Part shown: positions 44,899 through 51,369 of the stretch, piece after piece | Layout: the number at the start of each line of letters is the position of its first letter | Position numbering within the stretch: the stretch's first letter is position 1 | Assembly (NCBI GenBank): GCA_016841905.1 | Contig: JAENYF010000021.1 | Location: 1 to 55,843, forward strand | Reading direction: 5' to 3' | Length of the DNA stretch: 55,843 bases | DNA from: Desulfoscipio geothermicus | Lineage (GTDB): Bacteria > Bacillota > Desulfotomaculia > Desulfotomaculales > Desulfallaceae | Program-made: the position numbers and the translations under genes | Notes under the pieces: generated by a model | What the model was told of the DNA's origin: nothing | What the model saw: the letters and a program-made list of their open reading frames with translations, nothing else | Database searches by the model: none

Positions 44899-45261
44899 AT
44901 GAAAAAGTATAAGATTGTTGTCAACGGGGAAACCTTTGAGGTGGAAGTAGAAGAGTTAACTACCACATTACCCACACAAACCAAAGCAGCTGCCACTACT
45001 AGACAAGCTGTTACTAAGAAAGCCAAAACTCAAATGACGGTGCATGGGCTGAATAATGTGACAGCCCCCTTGCCTGGTAATGTCAATGAAATTAAAGTAG
45101 CTGTAGGCAATCAGGTTAATGCTGGAGATGTACTGATTATCTTAGAAGCCATGAAAATGGAAAATGAAATTACCGCTCCTATCGACGGTATGATAAAAGA
45201 ATTGCTTGTGAAAAAGGGGCAGGTAGTACAAAGTAGTGAATTGTTAATAGTAATAGAATAA
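44899..45261 (+). CDS. Biotin carboxyl carrier protein of the methylmalonyl-CoA enzyme
   Basis: A 120-residue biotin carrier. The N-terminal linker region (MKKYKIVVNGETFEVEVEEL) is followed by an Ala/Thr-rich flexible linker (residues 30-50). The biotinyl domain has the biotin lysine in ILEAMKMENEITAPIDG (near residue 87), preceded by VTAPLPGNVNEIKVAVGNQV. It receives CO2 from the MmdA-like subunit. ATG behind GGGGGAGGTAATG. Last gene of the fumarase-mmdA group, closed by a terminator. Confidence 0.95.
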   Translation: MKKYKIVVNGETFEVEVEELTTTLPTQTKAAATTRQAVTKKAKTQMTVHGLNNVTAPLPGNVNEIKVAVGNQVNAGDVLIILEAMKMENEITAPIDGMIKELLVKKGQVVQSSELLIVIE

Positions 45262-45316
45262 TAACTTCGGTTTTCGGTTGTTGGCCGATGATCAGAAATG
45301 GATTACCGCGAAGCTA

Positions 45317-45352
45317 AAACACAGGCCTATTTTTTAGGGCTTGTGTTTTTTT
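45317..45352 (+). terminator. Terminator after the biotin carrier gene
   Basis: AAACACAGGCCT pairs with GGGCTTGTGTTT (two G-U pairs) across an A/T-rich loop, followed by T4 and TTAG. Confidence 0.88.
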
Positions 45353-45895
45353 AGTTTTTCATTTAAGACAGTTAAGCTAGGCTTTTTAATTTACGCACTT
45401 AATGTACAGTTATTAGAACTGATAGTATTAGAACTGATAGCGACCGCTTATATTAGCATCTCCAATTTACCATAAAGGAACATCAGAGCAGTATGAGAAA
45501 GAGTAGTGGATGTTTGAGGATGTTTTTGAGGATGTTAATGATAAAGCTAAATCTTATACTTCCGATAATAGATATTATGTAAACTTAAAGATGGAACAGG
45601 ACACCCTATCTATATTTACCGTATCCATTTTACAGTTTTTGAGCATTTGAAAGTTAGCTCGATGCTAAATAATTTATGCTAGGCAAAGACTTTGAGTACG
45701 TCGGCCTTGGCAATCTTATGTTGCGCTTATATATGTACTAACCATACTACAGTGAACGGATAAGCCAAATGTGATAAAAGTTCAAATATTGCCTGCCTGC
45801 CTAAGTTGTTAAGTCTAGATGAATTGAATAGGATGAATTGAAAATGGATTATGGTAGTCGGCTTTGCAAGCTCAATTAAATTTTCATATGAACAA
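45353..45895. other. Gene-free stretch between the operon and DUF2179 gene
   Basis: About 540 bases with many stops in all frames. It holds a tandem 15-base duplication (separate entry) and a second local repeat in which TTGAGGATGTT recurs near 45511-45536. Short stretches look protein-like (YRIHFTVFEHLK) and may be remnants of a lost gene that I cannot name. Confidence 0.5.
45411..45440 (+). repeat. Tandem duplication of a 15-base unit
   Basis: TATTAGAACTGATAG occurs twice in direct succession with no mismatch, which suggests a recent slippage duplication. Confidence 0.85.
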
Positions 45896-45922
45896 GGGTT
45901 TCCAATCATTAGATGGAAACCC
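45896..45922 (-). terminator. Hairpin downstream of the DUF2179 gene
   Basis: A perfect 9-bp stem GGGTTTCCA/TGGAAACCC with a nine-base loop; on the minus strand the tail is TTGTTC. It probably ends the minus-strand DUF2179 transcript. Confidence 0.65.
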
Positions 45923-45960
45923 TAAACTTAATGCAATTACGTTTTATGTAAACTTCCGTT

Positions 45961-46500
45961 TTATATACCTTTTCTTACAGGAAAAACACCGCCGTGAATG
46001 CGTTTGGCATCTGATATGTTAAAAAAGATTTCCGGGTCAATTTTATTAATAATTTGCATGGCTTTATTGAGGTCTTTACGTTTAATTAAGATAAACAAGA
46101 TTATTCTCTCACCGTTTCTGCCATACCCAGAGACACTGGTTATACCAAAACCGGCATTGCGCATTTGCTCAACAAGAGCATTTACGCAATCCATTGGTGG
46201 AAATACTTGAATAGATAAATAGCCCATCGCTAGCCGTTCTTCTATTAAACTGCCAATATAGTTACCGGTTGCGAAACCACCGGCATAAGCAATTACTTTA
46301 CCCGGATCATTCAAACCGCCCTTGAGGACTTCGTTTAAGGCCAGCACAAATACAGTAACTTCAAAAAAACCTATCACCGCAGCTAAAACACGCCGGTCCC
46401 GCATCAACATTAAAATACGTACCACATCCAGGGACATATCGATCACCCTAGCACCGAAAATGAACAAGTAACCAAATATTACCGGCAGCCATTGTTCCAT
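45961..46500 (-). CDS. UPF0316/DUF2179 membrane protein
   Basis: A 179-residue protein with three hydrophobic spans in its first 100 residues: residues 5-25 (LPVIFGYLFIFGARVIDMSL), about 38-58 (VLAAVIGFFEVTVFVLALNE) and about 67-90 (KVIAYAGGFATGNYIGSL). A cytoplasmic DUF2179 domain follows (YGRNGERIILFILIKRKDLN, IINKIDPEIFFNISDAKR), the same domain found at the end of YitT proteins and thought to bind nucleotide-like ligands. Length matches the UPF0316 family. ATG behind GGGGGATT. Function unknown; it appears to be monocistronic. Confidence 0.88.
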   Translation of the reverse strand: MEQWLPVIFGYLFIFGARVIDMSLDVVRILMLMRDRRVLAAVIGFFEVTVFVLALNEVLKGGLNDPGKVIAYAGGFATGNYIGSLIEERLAMGYLSIQVFPPMDCVNALVEQMRNAGFGITSVSGYGRNGERIILFILIKRKDLNKAMQIINKIDPEIFFNISDAKRIHGGVFPVRKGI

Positions 46501-46543
46501 TGCAATCCCCCGTAAACTATAGTTGCTTTAACGTTTGCTCGGT

Positions 46544-46570
46544 AAAATGGGAACACCCAAGTGTTCCCAT
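46544..46570 (-). terminator. Terminator after the glycosyltransferase gene
   Basis: A perfect 10-bp stem ATGGGAACAC/GTGTTCCCAT with loop of four bases; on the minus strand a short TTT tail follows. It separates the glycosyltransferase operon from the DUF2179 gene. Confidence 0.7.
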
Positions 46571-46594
46571 GAAATCTATTTATGGTGATGATTA

Positions 46595-47779
46595 TTAGCT
46601 CAAATTAGGCAGCCTTAAATCTTTATTATATTTTTCGATCACTTCTAAATAATGCTGGATAAGTTTTTGCGTGCAATTTTTGGCTGATATAGCTTCCGAA
46701 TTTTTTAAGGCATTTTGACTCATGGCAAATCGTAAATTCTCATCGTTGAGCAATAGAATTACTTTGTTGGTGAATTCTTCACTATCTAAACCGGTTAAAA
46801 AGCCATCAACACCATCTTCGATCATTTCAGAAATACCGAAGGCCTTTACTGCAACTGTTGGCAGCCCGGCTGCTTTAGCCTCTCCAACGACCAGTCCCTG
46901 GGTCTCGGTAATTGAGGCAAAGATAAATATATGAGCGCTGTTATAAGCATTGACTACATCCTCCTTAGGTAACTTGCCAGTGAAGAGCACTTTTTCTGAA
47001 ATCTCAAGTTCCCCAGCTAAATTAACCAGTGCATCTTTCTCAGGACCGTCACCAACCAGTATCAGTCTGGTGTTCGGGAAAGCTGCATTAATATTTTTAA
47101 AGCTTTTTAGAACGAAGGGAAAATTCTTTTCTTTGCCCAGCCGGCTTACAGATATGATTAATCTCACAGAAGGATCAATATTGTATTTTTGGTATAACCA
47201 ATTTTTTTCCTCAGTCCTAAAGCTGTCGATATCAATACCGGTGGGTAAAGCTTTTATTGCAGTGCTTACCCCCCATTCTCGTAATTGTTCACCTATTATA
47301 CCAGTGGGTACGATCACCGAGTCACAATGGTTACAGAAATCAGTACAATATTTCTTAGTAATTTTTTGGGCGAAATTATGCCCTAGTGGTAAGTAAAAAG
47401 CATATTGATCGTAAAGGGTGTGAAATGTAAACACCAGCGGTATATTTAGTTTTTTAGCGCTGTGCGACCCCAAACTACCTAGTAAAAAAGGTGAATGTAC
47501 ATGAATAATATCCAAGCCAATTTTTTTCAAAGTAGGCCGTAGCCGGATAGAAAATGGAACAGCCAGGGCAAAATCGTGGTATGTTGGTGCCGGTATGGAA
47601 GGAAAACGGAATACTCCGTTTTCCTCTAACTGCCCTTGACTATTTGGATAGTCTGGTGCAAAAATAAAAATTTCATGTCCCTGAGCCTGTAGTTCCGAAG
47701 AAAATGTTTCGATTGACCGTACCACACCACTGGTATATGGCAGGTAACTGTCTGTAAAGAACCCTATTTTCAGGCTCAA
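46595..47779 (-). CDS. Glycosyltransferase family 4 (diacylglycerol glucosyltransferase-like)
   Basis: A 394-residue GT-B fold retaining glycosyltransferase. The acceptor domain begins KIGFFTDSYLPYTSGVVRSI and contains DIIHVHSPFLLGSLGSHSA and FTFHTLYDQYAFYLP. The donor domain has ISVSRLGKEKNFPFVLKSF, ILVGDGPEKDALV and the E-x7-E motif in ETQGLVVGEAKAAGLPTVAV. This set resembles 1,2-diacylglycerol 3-glucosyltransferases that make membrane glycolipids. TTG start overlapping the upstream stop in TTGA, behind AGGAGGTGAC. It is expressed with a secreted or membrane-anchored protein. The acceptor is inferred. Confidence 0.9.
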   Translation of the reverse strand: MSLKIGFFTDSYLPYTSGVVRSIETFSSELQAQGHEIFIFAPDYPNSQGQLEENGVFRFPSIPAPTYHDFALAVPFSIRLRPTLKKIGLDIIHVHSPFLLGSLGSHSAKKLNIPLVFTFHTLYDQYAFYLPLGHNFAQKITKKYCTDFCNHCDSVIVPTGIIGEQLREWGVSTAIKALPTGIDIDSFRTEEKNWLYQKYNIDPSVRLIISVSRLGKEKNFPFVLKSFKNINAAFPNTRLILVGDGPEKDALVNLAGELEISEKVLFTGKLPKEDVVNAYNSAHIFIFASITETQGLVVGEAKAAGLPTVAVKAFGISEMIEDGVDGFLTGLDSEEFTNKVILLLNDENLRFAMSQNALKNSEAISAKNCTQKLIQHYLEVIEKYNKDLRLPNLS

Positions 47780-48267
47780 AGAGATGTCACCTCCTGTAAT
47801 AGATGATTATGATGAGTGTACCAGTCATAATGCATTTCTCTAATCCGCCAACCTTCACTGGTTTTATGTAAAGTAAACACTCCCCTGCCTGTTTGTGTCT
47901 CATTCGTGATCATATCGGTTTCTATTACGGATGCTTCAACAATGGCGATATTTCCATTATTATAAACAATATGACAGTTTTTTATAAATGTCAAGCTATA
48001 CCAGTCTGTGTTGGTTTCCTGATATTGTTTTATATCATCAGCGACAACCTCAAGAGTTGGGCTTTCATAAAACTTCCCTAACTCCACTTGATAGTCTTTT
48101 TCTTTTGACCACCATTCATAAGTTAGCGCTTGCTCGATTAACTTAACAATATTTGCCTGCTCAACACTCATAGATATTGTATGCTGATTAATCGCACCGT
48201 GAACGCTGGAACAGTATAAAATGAGAAACATGCTTAGGGTGAATGAAAATATCATTTTTATAAACAA
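47776..48267 (-). CDS. Exported protein of unknown function
   Basis: About 163 residues with an N-terminal signal sequence (MIFSFTLSMFLILYCSSVHG). A mixed alpha/beta domain of roughly 130 residues follows, with aromatic-rich strands (WYSLTFIKNCHIVYNNG, VFTLHKTSEGWRIREMHYDW). It looks like an NTF2-like/DUF4829-type fold often found in exported Firmicute proteins, but I cannot name the family. The start is a TTG eight bases after AAGGGGG; an ATG four codons later is possible and a longer upstream frame is not supported. The stop overlaps the glycosyltransferase start by four bases, so they form one operon. Confidence 0.75.
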   Translation of the reverse strand: MFIKMIFSFTLSMFLILYCSSVHGAINQHTISMSVEQANIVKLIEQALTYEWWSKEKDYQVELGKFYESPTLEVVADDIKQYQETNTDWYSLTFIKNCHIVYNNGNIAIVEASVIETDMITNETQTGRGVFTLHKTSEGWRIREMHYDWYTHHNHLLQEVTSL

Positions 48268-48359
48268 AGCAATTGCCCCCTTATTATGGTAATACAAGTA
48301 TATAATACCATATAATGTAAGCAATTGCTCAATAATTTTTTTGGTTTTATTAATCCGTT

Positions 48360-49232
48360 TTACATGCCTCTGGCACTTTCTGGCCTTAGGGTTATCGTTC
48401 CCGGCTGGTTAATAGCCCGGTCTAGAATATTGATCAGGGCTTCTCGGTCTGTATTTAATATACCACGCAAGGGCAGGTAATTTGTGGCATGGTTGCATCT
48501 AAAGATACAGTTGTTTAATTCCAAGTTTTGCAATAACAACTTCATTTCTTTAAACATTTGCATGGTGTCGGGCACGGTAAATTTACCCTGCTGTATTTGG
48601 CCGTATAAGACTGTATTTGGCAACGGCATTAGAGTAAGTGCACTTAGGTAGGTTGGGTCGATGGCGCTGATAATTTTACCGGTTTCCCTGGCGTGTTCCT
48701 CCCATAATTCAGTACCGCCAAGACCGTTGATGATGGTCACCGACAGTTCAAAGCCAGCATCTAGAGCCTTTCTACCTGCCTCGACCATTTGTTCGGCGGT
48801 TACTCCTTTATACACGGTTTTCAGTAATTTATCGCTGCCGCTTTCTACGCCCATGTACAGCATTTTGATATTACTGGCCCGAATTTCTTTTAGTTCGTTT
48901 ATTGACTTTTTCAGGATATCCTTGGGACCAGCATACATGGCGATGCGTTCCAATCCCGGGAATTTTTTATCCAAGTAAAAAGCAGTTTTTAAGATCAGAG
49001 ATGTTTCTGCAGCCAGGGCGTCGCCGTCAGCTAAAAAAACTCTTTGTACACGCCTTAAATGGGCACAGGAATCAATATCTTTTTTTATTTGCTCCCATGT
49101 TTTACTGCGGTAGGGTTTGCCCTTATACAATCCGCAAAAAGTGCAGGCATTATGTCTACAGCCAATGGTAAGTTGAAATATTAGGCTGTATGCTTCACTG
49201 GGTGGTCTGTAGACCGGCGCTTCTAGATGCAT
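48360..49232 (-). CDS. Radical SAM protein
   Basis: A 290-residue radical SAM enzyme. The cluster motif is IGCRHNACTFCGLYKGKPYR, with C-x4-C-x2-C spacing (C25, C30, C33), the known variant of this small family. The SAM-binding GGE-like strand is VQRVFLADGDALA, and YMGVESGSDKLLKTVYKGVT and VTIINGLGGTELWEEHARET follow. The C-terminal third (FRCNHATNYLPLRGILNTDR) is typical of the COG1032-like group found widely in anaerobes. Its reaction is not known. ATG behind AGAGGAGAG. It is separate from its neighbours on the same strand. Confidence 0.88.
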   Translation of the reverse strand: MHLEAPVYRPPSEAYSLIFQLTIGCRHNACTFCGLYKGKPYRSKTWEQIKKDIDSCAHLRRVQRVFLADGDALAAETSLILKTAFYLDKKFPGLERIAMYAGPKDILKKSINELKEIRASNIKMLYMGVESGSDKLLKTVYKGVTAEQMVEAGRKALDAGFELSVTIINGLGGTELWEEHARETGKIISAIDPTYLSALTLMPLPNTVLYGQIQQGKFTVPDTMQMFKEMKLLLQNLELNNCIFRCNHATNYLPLRGILNTDREALINILDRAINQPGTITLRPESARGM

Positions 49233-49255
49233 AAAAAACTCTCCTCTAATTTGTA

Positions 49256-50353
49256 TTAATCACCAAGGCAAATGCCGAGGTATCTGGCTACCCGGACCGG
49301 TTCTCCATCTATAGGCACTTTATGCAGTTGGCCGACGGCCTGGTCTAACGGGACATGCTTAATGTGTTGTCCCTTGAGACAGACCATATTGCCGAACAAT
49401 TCCTTGGCAACTAAATTGACTGCCTCTGTGCCGTAGCGAGTAGATAAGATGCGGTCATAAGCTGTGGGTGACCCGCCCCTTTGCAAGTGACCCAGCACAG
49501 TTACTCTTGATTCTTTGCCGGTGGCGGCTTCTACAGCTTGAGCTACTACATTGCCAATACCGCCTAAGCGAATGGGATCAAAGCTGTCTTCCACATGTTT
49601 GTTGACTACCATTTCACCGCCCAGGGGTTTCGCTCCTTCGGCTACTACAATGATACTGAATTTTTTCTTTTCTCGGGTACGCTCATTGATCTTCTGTACC
49701 ACGACATCCATATTGTAAGGTATTTCGGGGATTAATATCACATCAGCCCCGCCCGCTAAACCGGATTCTAATGCTATCCAGCCTGTATAACGTCCCATTA
49801 CCTCCAATACCATTACCCGGTGATGGGATTCAGCGGTGGTATGGAGCTTGTCAATTGCTTCTGTGGCTGTGGTGAGAGCTGTATCAAAACCAAAAGTCTG
49901 GTCAGTAGCTGAAAGATCATTGTCAATGGTTTTCGGCACACCTACAACTTTTAAACCCATGTCATACAATTCTTTACCTATCGCCAGACTGCCGTCACCG
50001 CCAATGACAATGAGTGCTTCAATGCCATGGATGCTGATGTTTTCAAAAACCCGGTCTGAAACATCAGCAAAGGTTTTTTCATTGCCCTTAACCACGGGAT
50101 AATGAAATGGATTGTCACGGTTAGTGGTGCCGAGAATCGTTCCACCCCTGGGCAGGATACCCGCAACGTTCTGCTCGGTCAACTCTCTGGCCTGGTTCTT
50201 AATTACCCCGCCAAAGCCGTTCTCAAAACCGATGACAGTCATTTGATATTCTCTAATGGCGGTTTTAACAACAGACCGGATTACGGCATTTAAACCTGGC
50301 GCATCGCCTCCTCCGGTCAAAACGCCAATGCGCTTAACCACTGATTTAGCCAT
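49256..50353 (-). CDS. pfkA: 6-phosphofructokinase, mixed-motif (group III) type
   Basis: Phosphorylates fructose 6-phosphate in glycolysis; 365 residues. Motifs are GVLTGGGDAPGLNAVIRSVV, IVIGGDGSLAIGKELYD, GVPKTIDNDLSATDQTFGFD, VMEVMGR-type sequence VMVLEVMGRYTGWIALESGL, and VTVLGHLQRGGSPTAYDRIL. The donor site has Gly after GGD (GGDGS, the ATP pattern) together with Lys in P-K-T-I-D-N-D (the pyrophosphate pattern), the combination of group III enzymes, most of which use ATP. ATG behind AAAGGGGTG overlaps the upstream hydrolase stop by eight bases. Longer upstream frame codons lack support. Confidence 0.95.
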   Translation of the reverse strand: MAKSVVKRIGVLTGGGDAPGLNAVIRSVVKTAIREYQMTVIGFENGFGGVIKNQARELTEQNVAGILPRGGTILGTTNRDNPFHYPVVKGNEKTFADVSDRVFENISIHGIEALIVIGGDGSLAIGKELYDMGLKVVGVPKTIDNDLSATDQTFGFDTALTTATEAIDKLHTTAESHHRVMVLEVMGRYTGWIALESGLAGGADVILIPEIPYNMDVVVQKINERTREKKKFSIIVVAEGAKPLGGEMVVNKHVEDSFDPIRLGGIGNVVAQAVEAATGKESRVTVLGHLQRGGSPTAYDRILSTRYGTEAVNLVAKELFGNMVCLKGQHIKHVPLDQAVGQLHKVPIDGEPVRVARYLGICLGD

Positions 50354-51116
50354 GTTCAGACACCCCTTTGCACACCATACTGGTGATAAATTCTTCAATA
50401 CAGTCGTTTACTTCTTGGGGTTTCTCTAACATCATTAAGTGACCGGCTCGTTCAATTATTTGTAATCGGGAGTTAGGTATGTTATCTGCCATATATTGGC
50501 TACACTTAAGCGGTTTGATCGGGTCTTCTGTGGCTCCAATAACCAGTGTGGGCGTGGCTATGTCTTTAATCCGGTCCTTATAATTAAACCCGTCACAGAA
50601 TAAAAAATCATGATAATATATCTCATCAATACCAGCTTGTTTGAATAACTCGGGGTTAGCCGCATCACTATTTGTAAAATTAACAAAATCGGGAAAAGAC
50701 TTGCCGGGTGCAAAAAGGTTTAAAATGTAGGGCGACACCCTCATACGGGCCCCGGTGCCAATTAAAATTAGACCGCTTAGTTGCTCGGGAAAACGAAGAG
50801 CAAAATCCAAAGCAATAGCTCCACCCATTGAATGACTGGCTAAAACAAACTTAGTACCCAATACCCGCTCTGCGAAATCGCATAAAAAATTGCTGTAGCC
50901 CTCGAGATAGTCAAAAGGTTCGCCTTCCGAATCACCGTGCCCCGGCAGGTCAACGGCTATAGTTAAGAATTTATGACCTAACCCCGTAGTTTGATTGGTC
51001 CAGTGTTTATGATTGCCTCCGGCGCCGTGGATAAAAATAATGGCGCATTTAGTGTCTTGTTGAGGGATCCCGGCATCATAATAATACATTTTACCATCGA
51101 TAACTACTTTAGGCAC
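50346..51116 (-). CDS. Alpha/beta hydrolase
   Basis: A 256-residue alpha/beta-fold hydrolase. The oxyanion segment IIFIHGAGGNHKHWTNQT comes first. The nucleophile elbow is VLASHSMGGAIALDFALRF (serine near residue 98), the acid is in VIGATEDPIKPLKCSQYM, and the catalytic histidine is in IERAGHLMMLEKPQEVN, so the triad is complete. GTG start behind GGAGGTATAG. It precedes pfkA with an eight-base overlap, so both are made from one transcript. The substrate is unknown; family members are esterases or carboxylic ester/thioester hydrolases. Confidence 0.9.
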   Translation of the reverse strand: MPKVVIDGKMYYYDAGIPQQDTKCAIIFIHGAGGNHKHWTNQTTGLGHKFLTIAVDLPGHGDSEGEPFDYLEGYSNFLCDFAERVLGTKFVLASHSMGGAIALDFALRFPEQLSGLILIGTGARMRVSPYILNLFAPGKSFPDFVNFTNSDAANPELFKQAGIDEIYYHDFLFCDGFNYKDRIKDIATPTLVIGATEDPIKPLKCSQYMADNIPNSRLQIIERAGHLMMLEKPQEVNDCIEEFITSMVCKGVSEHG

Positions 51117-51133
51117 TTCTATACCTCCATTAT

Positions 51134-51164
51134 AAAAAACCACCGGCTACCTTATAACCGGTGG
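51134..51164 (-). terminator. Terminator on the minus strand before the hydrolase-pfkA operon
   Basis: A 7-bp GC-rich stem CCACCGG/CCGGTGG with an 11-base loop and a T6 tail in minus-strand direction. It ends the UPF0182/small-protein transcript. As it sits only 18 bases before the hydrolase start, that operon needs its own promoter overlapping it or partial read-through. Confidence 0.88.
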
Positions 51165-51184
51165 CTTAGCAGATGGATTTGATT

Positions 51185-51334
51185 TTAATGATGAGCATTG
51201 TGTGAGGGACTAGGTTTTTTAAATTCACCGGTAAACTTACTCCATTTTAGTGCGAAGGCGTAACAAAGGGATGCCATAGCGATAGATGTTACTAAGCCGA
51301 ATACTATAGCCTGCCACCAACTGCCAAAAAACAT
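51185..51334 (-). CDS. Small single-span membrane protein
   Basis: A 49-residue protein with one membrane span (residues 5-29, WWQAIVFGLVTSIAMASLCY) and a short polar tail ending SPSHNAHH. The ATG follows AAGGAAGTGAG, a good site. It lies 35 bases after the large UPF0182 gene on the same strand and before a strong terminator, so it is the last cistron of that transcript. No family recognised; a membrane microprotein partner of UPF0182 is possible. Confidence 0.72.
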   Translation of the reverse strand: MFFGSWWQAIVFGLVTSIAMASLCYAFALKWSKFTGEFKKPSPSHNAHH

Positions 51335-51369
51335 AACTACTCACTTCCTTCCCATAAAATTTTATAAGG

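Noticed and set aside
45441..45895. Possible regulatory-protein remnant between the biotin carrier gene and DUF2179
   Set aside because: Only short protein-like snatches in different frames; I could not match them to any family.
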